A model generated the notes under the pieces. The model was not told the DNA's origin and searched no databases. It worked only from the letters and a program-made list of their open reading frames with translations. A stretch of 64,000 bases of DNA. Origin: Nocardioides palaemonis. GTDB taxonomy: Bacteria; Actinomycetota; Actinomycetes; Propionibacteriales; Nocardioidaceae. The stretch lies in assembly GCF_018275325.1 (NCBI RefSeq), contig NZ_JAGVQR010000001.1, positions 310,001 to 374,000 on the forward strand, written 5' to 3'. The stretch's first letter is position 1. The number at the start of each line of letters is the position of its first letter. Positions 18,516-26,129 of this stretch are shown piece after piece. The translations under genes were made by a program, and so were the position numbers.

Positions 18516-19049
18516 TCAGTCGTCGAGCGCCGCCAGCAGCTCGCGGTTGAAGGCGGGGAGGTCGTCGGGGTTGCGGCTGGTGATCAGGTTGTCGTCGACG
18601 ACGACCTCCTCGTCGACCCACTCGCCGCCCGCGTTGCGGACGTCGGTCTGCAGGCTGGGCCAGCTCGTCATCCGGCGGCCGCGGACGGCGTCGGCCTCGA
18701 CGAGCGTCCAGGGCGCGTGGCAGATCGCGGCGACCGGGCGGCCGGAGCCGACGAAGTCGCGGACGAACGCGACGGCCTGCTCATCGGTGCGCAGGGCGTC
18801 GGGGTTGGCGACGCCGCCGGGCAGGACGAGGGCGTCGTAGTCGCCGATCGACGCGTCGGAGACGAGCTTGTCGACCGACTGGGTGGAGGACTTGTCGAGG
18901 TGCTGGAAGAGCTGGACCTCTCCCTCCTCGAGAGAGAGCAGCTCGGCGGTGTGGCCGGCGTCGGTGACGGCCTTCCAGGGCTCGGTCAGCTCGACCTCCT
19001 CGATGCCCTCGCCGGCGGTCAGGAACGCGATGCGCTTGGTGGTGGTCAT
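18516..19049 (-). CDS. DJ-1/PfpI family protein (type 1 glutamine amidotransferase-like)
   Basis: The 177-residue protein begins MTTTKRIAFLTAGEGIEEVE; the glutamate of this loop and the cysteine of AAICHAPW (about residue 111) form the nucleophile-elbow signature of the DJ-1/PfpI family. LVLPGGVANPDALR and the C-terminal LITSRNPDDLPAFNREL are also typical. Members act as deglycases, chaperones or proteases, and which applies cannot be told. The ATG at 19049 matches the usual start, so the 12 extra upstream codons were discarded. Confidence 0.88.
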   Translation of the reverse strand: MTTTKRIAFLTAGEGIEEVELTEPWKAVTDAGHTAELLSLEEGEVQLFQHLDKSSTQSVDKLVSDASIGDYDALVLPGGVANPDALRTDEQAVAFVRDFVGSGRPVAAICHAPWTLVEADAVRGRRMTSWPSLQTDVRNAGGEWVDEEVVVDDNLITSRNPDDLPAFNRELLAALDD

Positions 19050-19107
19050 GGCTCCACGGTCGCTCGCGAGTCCTGCCGCGCACACCCTCGGAGGGGTGGG
19101 CGCGACC

Positions 19108-20268
19108 TCAGCCGATCGCGCCGGTGTCGTCCTTCGCCAGCGAGCGGGAGATCACCATCCGCTGGATCTGGTTGGTGCCCTCGAAGATCTGCATCACCTT
19201 GGCCTCGCGCATGTAGCGCTCGACCGGGAAGTCGCGGGTGTAGCCGTAGCCGCCGAGGACCTGCACGGCGTCGGTGGTCACCTTCATCGCGTTGTCGGTG
19301 GCGACCAGCTTGGCGATCGAGGCCTCGCGACCGAACGGCAGCCCGGCGTCCTTGAGGCGTGCCGCGTGGAGCAGCGTCGCGCGGGCGGCGACGACGGCGG
19401 CCTCCATGTCGGCGAGCACGAAGGCGAGGCCCTGGTGGTCGATGATCTTCTTGCCGAAGGTCTCCCGCTCGCGGGCGTAGGCCACCGCCGAGTCGAGGGC
19501 GCCCTGCGCGAGGCCGGTGGCGACGGCGGCGATGCCGAGGCGACCGGAGTCGAGGCCGGCGAGGGCGATCTTCAGGCCGTCGCCCTCGGCGCCGAGCCGG
19601 CGCTCGACCGGCACCCGGACGCCGTCGAAGCGCATCGTCGCGGTCGCCGAGCCGGTGAGGCCCATCTTGCGCTCCGGCGGGTCGGCGGAGAGGCCCTCGG
19701 AGTCAGCCGGGACGAGGAAGCAGGAGATGCCGTTGCGGTCGTCGGAGGTCCGCGCCATCACCTTGTAGAAGTCGGCGTGGCCGCCGTGGGTGGTCCAGGC
19801 CTTCGCGCCGTTGAGGACGTACGCGTCGCCGTCGCGCTTCGCCGTGGTCCGCATCGCCGCGGGGTCCGAGCCGGCGTGCGGCTCGGAGAGGCAGTACGCC
19901 CCGAGCAGGTCGCCGCCGAGCATGTCCGGCAGCCACTGCGCCTTCTGCTCCTCGGTGCCGAACTCGGCGAGGCCGAAGCAGGACAGCGCGTGCACGGAGA
20001 CGCCGACGCCGACCGACGACCAGACCGCGCCGATCTCCTCGAGGACCTGGAGGTAGACCTCGTAGGGCTGGTCGCCACCGCCGTGCTCCTCCGGGTAGGG
20101 CAGGGACAGCAGCCCGGCCTGGCCGAGCATCGCGAAGACGTCGCGCGGGAAGGTCTCGGTCGCCTCGGCCTCGGCCGAGCGCGGCGCGAGCTCCTTGGTG
20201 GCGATCTCGCGGGTGAGGGCGAGCAGGTCGCGGGCCTCGTCGGTGGGGAGGGTGCGGCGTGCGGTCAT
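19108..20268 (-). CDS. Acyl-CoA dehydrogenase
   Basis: This 386-residue FAD flavoenzyme has AYCLSEPHAGSDPAAMRTTA and MGLTGSATATMRFDGVRVP (substrate/FAD strands), plus QALGGYGY-type QVLGGYGYTRDFPVERYMRE. The terminal IFEGTNQIQRMVISR carries the E-G-T motif of short/medium-chain acyl-CoA dehydrogenases. It oxidises acyl-CoA to trans-2-enoyl-CoA, passing electrons to ETF. Chain-length preference is not deducible. No other beta-oxidation gene adjoins it. The start at 20268 follows a TAACCT hexamer by seven bases. Confidence 0.93.
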   Translation of the reverse strand: MTARRTLPTDEARDLLALTREIATKELAPRSAEAEATETFPRDVFAMLGQAGLLSLPYPEEHGGGDQPYEVYLQVLEEIGAVWSSVGVGVSVHALSCFGLAEFGTEEQKAQWLPDMLGGDLLGAYCLSEPHAGSDPAAMRTTAKRDGDAYVLNGAKAWTTHGGHADFYKVMARTSDDRNGISCFLVPADSEGLSADPPERKMGLTGSATATMRFDGVRVPVERRLGAEGDGLKIALAGLDSGRLGIAAVATGLAQGALDSAVAYARERETFGKKIIDHQGLAFVLADMEAAVVAARATLLHAARLKDAGLPFGREASIAKLVATDNAMKVTTDAVQVLGGYGYTRDFPVERYMREAKVMQIFEGTNQIQRMVISRSLAKDDTGAIG

Positions 20269-20275
20269 GACCGCG

Positions 20276-20281
20276 AGGTTA
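20276..20281 (-). promoter_or_regulatory. Putative leaderless -10 element (TAACCT) of the acyl-CoA dehydrogenase gene
   Basis: On the minus strand TAACCT ends seven bases before ATG 20268. Confidence 0.4.
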
Positions 20282-20299
20282 CCGGCGTCACACCGTCCC

Positions 20300-21361
20300 T
20301 CAGGCCGGGGGCCGGACCAACCCCTGCTCGGCCAGCACGGCCAGCGCGTCGGCCACGAGGGCGTCGGCGTCGGGGTGCTCGCCCCACTCCTCCTGCACGT
20401 GCGCGGCCAGCTCGGCGGGGGTGCGCGGGCGCTCCAGCGCGAGCCACAGGAGCGGGCCGAGCCCGGCCAGCACCCGCACCTGGTCGTCGACCATCACGAC
20501 CAGCTCCTCGGCGTACTCCACCGCGTCGCGCCACGGCACGCGGGACCACGCGCCGGGGGCGTCCGGGACGGCCGTGGGTCCGCCGGGGTGGTGGATCCAC
20601 GGCTCCGCGGGCTGCGGCTCGTGGTCGAGCAGCGCGGCGACCTCGTCGGCCCACCGCTCGAACTCGCGGTAGTTCAGCCCCCACACGCCGCCGCACTCCT
20701 CGACGGCCGCGGCCAGGCGTCGCATCGGGTGGTCGAGGTGGACCAGCGACGAGGTCTGGTCGACGATCTCCGCGATGGCCCGCGACGCCGGGACGGGGGC
20801 CAGGCCGCTGTCGTCGTCGCCGCGGTGGAGCAGCACGATCCGGTGCAGGCGGGACCCTGCCGCGCCGACGCGGAGGCCGAGGTCATCGGGGGAGACGGAG
20901 TCCTTGCGCCGTGGGGCGGCGGGGTCGAGGACGACGGAGAGCGGCTTGGCGTGGGCGTGGACGACGAGCCGGTGGTCCAGCGACACGGTCTCGTCGGAGA
21001 GGTAGCCCAGGTCGCGCGCCAGCCGCGACACCGCGGTGGTCTTGCCGGCGCCGGACGGGCCGACGAAGGCCAGCACGCGACCGGCGTCGTCGGCGAGCGC
21101 CCCGGCGTGCACGTTGACCCGGCGTCCGGCGGTGGCCTGGAGCGCGGCCAGGGTCACGCGGGTCGTGACGGCGTAGTCGTGGTCGGCGGCGTCGAGCGTC
21201 TCGAGGCCCTCGAGGTCGACGACCGCCTCGGGCGTCCGGTCGGTGAGCGCCCGGCTCCACTGCTGCCGCAGCCGCTCCGCGACGTCGCCCTCGGCGCGGA
21301 TCCCGACGGGCACCCCCATCGCCTCCACGATCACTGCGTGCGTCACGTCGTCACCAGCCAC
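20300..21361 (-). CDS. HprK-related kinase-like protein with C-terminal PqqD-like tail
   Basis: The 353-residue protein has an HprK-like P-loop core at about 95-200: VNVHAGALADDAGRVLAF, GPSGAGKTTAVSRLARDLGYL and SDETVSLDHRLV. It lacks the N-terminal domain of true HPr kinases. The last ~90 residues (LVVMVDDQVRVLAGLGPLLWLALE, then AALVADALAVLAEQGLV) look like a PqqD-type winged-helix tail. It stands with a PqqD-like gene and an NTP_transf_5 gene, the trio I recall as HPr-rel-A type sets in exopolysaccharide loci. The phosphorylated target is unknown; no HPr gene is near. GTG 21361 follows a TAGAGT hexamer at leaderless distance, overlapping the divergent VanZ promoter. Confidence 0.72.
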   Translation of the reverse strand: MAGDDVTHAVIVEAMGVPVGIRAEGDVAERLRQQWSRALTDRTPEAVVDLEGLETLDAADHDYAVTTRVTLAALQATAGRRVNVHAGALADDAGRVLAFVGPSGAGKTTAVSRLARDLGYLSDETVSLDHRLVVHAHAKPLSVVLDPAAPRRKDSVSPDDLGLRVGAAGSRLHRIVLLHRGDDDSGLAPVPASRAIAEIVDQTSSLVHLDHPMRRLAAAVEECGGVWGLNYREFERWADEVAALLDHEPQPAEPWIHHPGGPTAVPDAPGAWSRVPWRDAVEYAEELVVMVDDQVRVLAGLGPLLWLALERPRTPAELAAHVQEEWGEHPDADALVADALAVLAEQGLVRPPA

Positions 21362-21368
21362 GCGGCCA

Positions 21369-21378
21369 ACTCTAGGGT
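21369..21378. promoter_or_regulatory. Overlapping divergent -10 elements for the HprK-like and vanZ genes
   Basis: ACTCTAGGGT contains TAGAGT on the minus strand (seven bases before GTG 21361) and TAGGGT on the plus strand (six bases before GTG 21385). The two hexamers share four bases, so both promoters cannot be occupied at once. Confidence 0.5.
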
Positions 21379-21384
21379 GGGGTC

Positions 21385-21831
21385 GTGGGGAGGTCGCGCG
21401 GCACGGTCGCGGCGTGGGTGCTGGTCGGCGCCTACGCCGTGGGCACGATCGTGCTCCTGGTCGGGCCGTGGGGGCTGGCCCTCAACCGGCTGACCGTGGG
21501 CCTCTACACGTTCTTCCGCTACACGTGGCCGGTCGCGCCCGACTGGGCGCTGCCGCACCACTACGGGTTCGTGCTCAACGTCATCCTCTTCGTCCCGGCC
21601 GGTGTCGCCCTCGTCCTGCTGACCGGGCGGTCGTGGTGGGTGGTGACCCTGGCCGCGCTCGCCGCTTCGACGAGCGTCGAGGTCGCCCAGGCGCTCTGGC
21701 TGGACCGCGTCGGCTCGGTCGCCGACGTCGTTGCCAACACCCTCGGCGCGTTCCTCGGGGCGGTGCTCACTCCTCGTCGACGACGCGGATCACGACCAGC
21801 TGGTCGACCAGCGCCGCGACGTCGTCGCTGA
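21385..21831 (+). CDS. VanZ-like membrane protein
   Basis: This 148-residue protein has membrane segments at about 8-30, 54-78 (HHYGFVLNVILFVPAGVALVLL) and 82-100. The VanZ signature is TSVEVAQALWLDRVGSVADVVANTLGAFLG. VanZ-family proteins include a low-level teicoplanin-resistance factor and many uncharacterised members linked to cell-envelope glycans. The gene runs against its neighbours and its last 65 bp overlap the 3' end of the convergent PqqD-like gene; the C-terminal tail is arginine-rich. Confidence 0.8.
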   Translation: MGRSRGTVAAWVLVGAYAVGTIVLLVGPWGLALNRLTVGLYTFFRYTWPVAPDWALPHHYGFVLNVILFVPAGVALVLLTGRSWWVVTLAALAASTSVEVAQALWLDRVGSVADVVANTLGAFLGAVLTPRRRRGSRPAGRPAPRRRR

Positions 21832-22054
21832 TGGCGTCGGCGTCGGCGTCCGACATCGCGGCCGCCGCGGCCGTGACCTCCTCCAGCGTGCCGCCCTCGG
21901 CGAGCGCCAGCCAGACCAGGCAGGCCGACCCCTCGAGCATGATCGGCAGCCCCTGGGGCACGCGCGTGAGGTAGGCGGTCGGCACGTTGTCGACGTCGAG
22001 GTCCTCGAGGCTGACCCACGCGACGTCGTCGGCGATGCGGTACTGGTGCGTCAT
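21767..22054 (-). CDS. PqqD-like small protein (RRE-type winged helix)
   Basis: The 95-residue protein MTHQYRIADDVAWVSLEDLD... resembles PqqD proteins, which bind peptide substrates through a winged-helix fold (RiPP recognition element). It has two N-terminal beta strands, the TAYLTRVPQGLPIML segment, a central LVWLALAEGGTLEEV helix typical of PqqD, and a C-terminal VALVDQLVVI strand. The ATG overlaps the TGA of the upstream nucleotidyltransferase gene (ATGA). I find no radical SAM enzyme or precursor peptide, so a classical RiPP pathway is not supported. With the HprK-like and nucleotidyltransferase genes it forms an HPr-rel-A-like set. Confidence 0.7.
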   Translation of the reverse strand: MTHQYRIADDVAWVSLEDLDVDNVPTAYLTRVPQGLPIMLEGSACLVWLALAEGGTLEEVTAAAAAMSDADADAISDDVAALVDQLVVIRVVDEE

Positions 22055-22911
22055 CCGCGTCGCACCCGCCGGGTGAGCTCGTCGGCGGCCCGGCGCACGC
22101 GCAGCCGCTGGCGCGCGCGTACCTCGTCGCGGGTGGGCGGCCGCCCGAGCTCCATGCGGAGGTGGTCCTGGTTGACCCGGAGCGCGGCGGTCACCAGCTC
22201 GGCCTTGGCGCGCAGCGTGGGGGCGGCCGCCATCCGGGCGCGCCACTCGTCGAGGCGGCTCCCGCCCTCGGTGAAGTGCTTCCAGAGGCGGTACGACGGG
22301 TGGTGGCGGTGGAGCTCGAGCTCGCCGATCCCGGCGGCCAGCGCCACCTCGGCGTCGAGCTCGACCGCCAGCGCGCGCACGGCCGCCTGCTCGTCGGGCT
22401 CCGCGGCGGTCCACGCCCGGTCGACGTCACGGTTGCCGCGCGAGCGCGCGGCGTGCAGGACGAGGATCAGCCGCTGGGCGACGCGGTCGGGCACGGGGCA
22501 GCCCCAGTGCGCGATCTCGCGCCACACCCGGTCGCGCAGGAACACGTCGAAGGCGGCCTCGGGGTCGATCCCGACGCCCGGCCACATGGTGTGGACGTCG
22601 ATCCACCCCCAGTCGTCGTGCCACCAGTTCGCGGCGTGCGCGAACACCGACCCGGTCGCGAAGTCGGTGCGCTTCTCCCAGCCCACCGACTCGAGCACCT
22701 CGACGAGGCGGGCGAGGTGGCTGGGGCGCACCAGCACGTCGACGTCGCTCGACTGCTTGCCCTCGGGGCGGAGCCCGGGGAGCACCGCGGGCCCCTTGAG
22801 GTGGAGCAGGTCGATGCCGTGGTCCTCGGCCAGCTTCTGCACGATCGCGTGGGCGAGGTGGACCCGGGCCGCGATGGGCGCATCGCGCTGGCCGCCCGCG
22901 TCCTCGGTCAT
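22051..22911 (-). CDS. NTP_transf_5-type nucleotidyltransferase family protein
   Basis: This ~286-residue protein has LHLKGPAVLPGL and the GKQSSDVDVLVRPSHL active-site block (S-x-D-x-D metal ligands) near residues 35-65, then WGWIDVHTMWPGVG. This matches putative nucleotidyltransferases of the PF14907 type found near PqqD-like and HprK-like genes. The reaction is unproven; such enzymes may nucleotidylate a sugar or protein. ATG 22911 was preferred because a CACGAT hexamer ends seven bases upstream; an ATG nine bases earlier falls inside that hexamer. It is coupled to the downstream PqqD-like gene. Confidence 0.75.
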   Translation of the reverse strand: MTEDAGGQRDAPIAARVHLAHAIVQKLAEDHGIDLLHLKGPAVLPGLRPEGKQSSDVDVLVRPSHLARLVEVLESVGWEKRTDFATGSVFAHAANWWHDDWGWIDVHTMWPGVGIDPEAAFDVFLRDRVWREIAHWGCPVPDRVAQRLILVLHAARSRGNRDVDRAWTAAEPDEQAAVRALAVELDAEVALAAGIGELELHRHHPSYRLWKHFTEGGSRLDEWRARMAAAPTLRAKAELVTAALRVNQDHLRMELGRPPTRDEVRARQRLRVRRAADELTRRVRRG

Positions 22912-22978
22912 GCGCCCCATCGTGCCAGCCGGTGTGGCGGCGTGTCGCGAAACCGGACGTCCGGCGAGGCGTACGTCC

Positions 22979-22984
22979 TAGACT
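22979..22984 (+). promoter_or_regulatory. Putative leaderless -10 element (TAGACT) of the tyrosine kinase gene
   Basis: TAGACT ends seven bases before ATG 22992. A perfect palindrome CCGGACGTCCGG lies upstream at 22953-22964, near where a -35 or an operator would be. Confidence 0.45.
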
Positions 22985-22991
22985 CGCAGGC

Positions 22992-24446
22992 ATGACTTTC
23001 GGGGACTTCGTCCGGCTGAGCCGTGCCTACGTGTGGGTGCTCATCGGCTGCACCGTCCTCGGCGCCCTGCTGATGATGGCGAAGACGACGCGGGACCCGG
23101 TGCTCTACTCCGCGACCGCGTCGGGCCTGGTGCGGGTCGGCAACGCCGCCACCGCGGGCGAGGAGCAGGGCAACGCACAGCTCGCCGAGGACAAGGCCAA
23201 CCTCTACGCGTTCCTCGTCTCCAAGACGCCGGTCGCGGAGCGGGTGGTCGACGACCTGGGCCTCGACGTGCCGCCCAGCGCGATCGCCGGTCGCTTCTCC
23301 GCCTCGGTCGACGCGACCGTCAACGCGCTGACGGTCACCGCGATCGGCGCGACTCCGGAGGAGGCGCGTGACCTCGCCAACGCCGTGGTCGACGCGGTGG
23401 TCGTGGTCGCGCAGGAGGTCGAGACCGGCGAGTCGACGCCGAAGGGCGAGCCCCTGACGCGGATCGTCCCGCTCGAGGAGGCGCAGCTGCCGGGCGCCCC
23501 GTTCACCCCGGACTACCGCAAGGCGGCGATGAAGGGGGCCGCCGGCGGACTCGCGCTGGCCTACGCCGTGCTCATCGCCCGCCGGCTGATCGACCGCCGG
23601 ATCCGCTCGGTCAAGCACGTCGAGGACGCCACCGGGGCCTCCGTGCTCGGCATCATCCCCAAGGAGGACGCGCTGGACCGCGGCCACCGCGGGGTGCGCG
23701 GCGACCTCGGGCGCGCGGCCGAGTCGTTCCGCCAGCTGCGCACCAACCTGCGCTTCGTCGACGTCGACAACGAGCCGCGCAGGATCGTCGTGACGTCCGC
23801 GCTCGCCGGCGAGGGCAAGTCGACCGTGTCGTCCAACATCGCGCGCCTCGTCGCCCAGGCCGGCACGCCGGTGCTGCTGGTCGACGCCGACCTGCGCCGC
23901 CCGATGATCGCCAGCACGTTCGAGATCGACGGCACGGTCGGCCTCACCCAGGCGCTCGCTGGCGACGTCGAGGTCCGCGACGTGATCGTCGAGTCGGGCC
24001 TGGCCAACCTCAGCCTGCTGCCCGCCGGGCGGATCCCGCCCAACCCCAGCGAGCTGCTCGGCTCGCTGCGGATGAAGCAGTTCATCGACGAGCTGTCGCA
24101 CGACTACCTCGTCATCCTCGACGCCCCGCCGCTGCTCCCCGTCACCGACGCCGGCCTGCTGTCGGCCTTCTGCGACGGCGCGCTGCTCGTGCAGGCCGCC
24201 GGCAAGACCCAGATCGAGCAGAGCGAGCACTGCCGCCGGATCCTCGACCAGGTCGGCAGCCGGCTGCTCGGCGTCGTGCTCAACAAGGCGCCGGTCAAGG
24301 GCGCCAGCGCGATCGCCTACAGCAGCGGCTACGGCGGCTACGGCTACGGGAGCTACGGCGGCTACAAGGCCGAGCAGGAGACGCTCGAGAAGTACTCGAC
24401 GGCTGGCAAGGGCCGGCGCCGCCTGGCTCGCTCCGGCAAGGACTGA
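22992..24446 (+). CDS. Wzz-type chain-length determinant fused to BY-type tyrosine kinase
   Basis: The 484-residue protein has an N-terminal Wzz-like region with membrane segments near 12-30 and 184-202. A cytoplasmic BY-kinase follows: Walker A SALAGEGKSTVSSN near 270, Walker A' VLLVDADLRRP near 295, Walker B VILDAPP near 374. The tail is tyrosine-rich (YGGYGYGSYGGY near 447-458), the expected autophosphorylation cluster. Such proteins set polymer length and control export in Wzy-dependent synthesis, cycling between phosphorylated and dephosphorylated states. Regulator and kinase are in one chain, as in other actinobacteria. The phosphatase at 1-408 is a possible counterpart. It is divergent from the nucleotidyltransferase/PqqD-like/HprK-like genes. 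Confidence 0.92.
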   Translation: MTFGDFVRLSRAYVWVLIGCTVLGALLMMAKTTRDPVLYSATASGLVRVGNAATAGEEQGNAQLAEDKANLYAFLVSKTPVAERVVDDLGLDVPPSAIAGRFSASVDATVNALTVTAIGATPEEARDLANAVVDAVVVVAQEVETGESTPKGEPLTRIVPLEEAQLPGAPFTPDYRKAAMKGAAGGLALAYAVLIARRLIDRRIRSVKHVEDATGASVLGIIPKEDALDRGHRGVRGDLGRAAESFRQLRTNLRFVDVDNEPRRIVVTSALAGEGKSTVSSNIARLVAQAGTPVLLVDADLRRPMIASTFEIDGTVGLTQALAGDVEVRDVIVESGLANLSLLPAGRIPPNPSELLGSLRMKQFIDELSHDYLVILDAPPLLPVTDAGLLSAFCDGALLVQAAGKTQIEQSEHCRRILDQVGSRLLGVVLNKAPVKGASAIAYSSGYGGYGYGSYGGYKAEQETLEKYSTAGKGRRRLARSGKD

Positions 24447-24502
24447 ACGCCCGGGTCAGTACGCCCGCGGCTGACTGGACGTACGTCGTTGTCGCTTGTC
24501 GC

Positions 24503-24668
24503 CCGCCGTGGTCGCTTGTCGCCCGCCATGGCGGGCGTCGAGCGGAGGTAGGTCCGCTCGAGTCACTCAATAGTCCGGAGAGCCGGTCCCGCGGCGGACT
24601 GGTCGACCGCCGTGGTCGCTTGTCGCCCGCCATGACGGGCGTCAAGCGAACGTAGGTCCGCTCGAGTC
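24503..24668. repeat. Two 62-bp direct repeats in an intergenic region
   Basis: Copies at 24503-24564 and 24607-24668 both read CCGCCGTGGTCGCTTGTCGC at the start and GTAGGTCCGCTCGAGTC at the end, differing at a few positions. Each carries the inverted repeat GCCCGCCATGGCGGGC or its ATGACGGGC variant. A partial third copy precedes the first (from about 24485). The 268 bp between the convergent genes at 24446 and 24715 hold nothing else that I can see. Confidence 0.75.
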
Positions 24669-24714
24669 GACCCGTGGCGGCCGGCCCACCCCCCCAACGC
24701 CCCAACCCCGCCCG

Positions 24715-26127
24715 TCAGTACGCCCCGCGGCTGGCGAGGACGGCGGTGACGGTGCGGGCGAGGATCAGCAGGTCCTGCACCATCGACCAGTTGTCCACGT
24801 AGTAGAGGTCGAGGCGGACCGTGTCCTCCCACGACAGGTCCGAGCGACCGGACACCTGCCACAGGCCGGTCATGCCGGGCAGCACGTTGAGCCGGCGCAG
24901 CATGTCGTCCTCGTACTGCTCGACCTCGCTCGGCAGCGGCGGGCGGGGGCCGACCAGGCTCATGTCGCCGCGCAGCACGTTGACCAGCTGGGGCAGCTCG
25001 TCGAGGGAGAAGCGCCGGATGAAGCGGCCGGGGCGGGTGATGCGCGGGTCCTCGGTGCTCTTGAAGAGGACGTGGTCGCGCGCCTCCAGGTCCGCCAGCC
25101 GCGCCTCGGCGTCGACCGCCATCGAGCGCAGCTTCAGGCAGGTGAACTCCCGGCCCTCGCGGCCCACGCGGGTCTGCCGGAAGAGCGCCGGACCGCCGTC
25201 GGTCCGGCGGATCCAGACCATCAGGCCGAGCAGCACCGGCCAGACGACCAGCAGCACGAGCAGCGCCCCGACGACGTCGAAGGCACGCTTGGCGTCGTTG
25301 GACGCGAGCTGGGAGCGCGACCGGCCGAGGTGCATGAGCGGCAGGCCGGCGACCGGCCGGATCCGCACCCGCTCGCTCGAGACGTCCGTGACGTTGGGCG
25401 CGACGATGATCTGGACGTGGTTGTGGTCCTCGAGGTCCCACGCCAGCCGGCGCAGCTGCGTGGAGGACCGCACGGCGCCGGCGGTGAAGAAGACGATGTC
25501 GACGTCGTGCTCGTCGACGACGGCGCGTACGTCCTCGATCAGCCCGAGGACCGGGACGCCGCCGGTGGTCGGCTCCGACGCGGCGTGCACGGCAGGCACC
25601 AGCGAGCCCACCACCTGGTAGCCGAGCCAGGACTCGCGCGCCAGCACCTGGTGGATCTCGGCGATGTAGATCGGGCTGCCGACGAGCAGCACCTTCTCGT
25701 TGAAGTGACCGGCCCGGCGCAGGCGCTGGATCACCCGCCGCGAGCCCAGTCGCCCGAGGAGCAGCAGCAGCACGCCGATCGGGAAGAGCAGGACGAAGAA
25801 GCCGCGGGACAGCGGGTACTGCATGAGGAACGCGGTGGTGGCGACGAGCGCGCCGGTGAAGAAGGACGCGTTGACGACGAGCTTGAACTCCTCGGTGCCG
25901 GCACCGAAGACGTCGCGCTCGTAAGCGCCGAAGAAGGCGAGCATCACCAGCCACGTCGCGACGAAGAACACGCTCGCCAGCGCGGTGTTGGTGAGCACGT
26001 CGCCGGCCGCGTCGAAGACCGACAGCGTCAGGCGGAAGCGCAGCGCGAGCACCGTGGCGACGCTGATCATCACGAGGTCGACGCCACCGACCAGCCAGGG
26101 GAGCAGCCGCTTGCCCTCCGGTCGCAC
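24715..26127 (-). CDS. Polyprenyl glycosylphosphotransferase (WbaP/CpsE-like initiating sugar transferase)
   Basis: From GTG 26127 the protein has 470 residues: four or five N-terminal membrane segments (about 12-130), a CoA-binding-like central domain (KVLLVGSPIYIAEI onward) and a C-terminal sugar transferase domain. That domain begins KRAFDVVGALLVLL and has FRQTRVGREG, LKLRSM, SLDELPQLVNVLRGDMSLVGPRP, LPGMTGLWQVSGRS and LDLYYVDNWS. It transfers a hexose-1-phosphate from a UDP-sugar to undecaprenyl phosphate, the first step of repeat-unit assembly. It ends the long minus-strand operon. The start lies three bases beyond the upstream stop; the ORF continues further upstream into the preceding gene. 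Confidence 0.93.
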   Translation of the reverse strand: MRPEGKRLLPWLVGGVDLVMISVATVLALRFRLTLSVFDAAGDVLTNTALASVFFVATWLVMLAFFGAYERDVFGAGTEEFKLVVNASFFTGALVATTAFLMQYPLSRGFFVLLFPIGVLLLLLGRLGSRRVIQRLRRAGHFNEKVLLVGSPIYIAEIHQVLARESWLGYQVVGSLVPAVHAASEPTTGGVPVLGLIEDVRAVVDEHDVDIVFFTAGAVRSSTQLRRLAWDLEDHNHVQIIVAPNVTDVSSERVRIRPVAGLPLMHLGRSRSQLASNDAKRAFDVVGALLVLLVVWPVLLGLMVWIRRTDGGPALFRQTRVGREGREFTCLKLRSMAVDAEARLADLEARDHVLFKSTEDPRITRPGRFIRRFSLDELPQLVNVLRGDMSLVGPRPPLPSEVEQYEDDMLRRLNVLPGMTGLWQVSGRSDLSWEDTVRLDLYYVDNWSMVQDLLILARTVTAVLASRGAY

Positions 26128-26129
26128 GC

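Noticed and set aside
20300..22911. Complete lasso peptide or other RiPP cluster around the PqqD-like gene
   Set aside because: No radical SAM enzyme, cyclase, protease or convincing precursor peptide could be found next to it.
24503..24668. Small ORFs in the repeat region between 24446 and 24715
   Set aside because: Frames there are short, follow the repeat sequence and have no supporting start signal.
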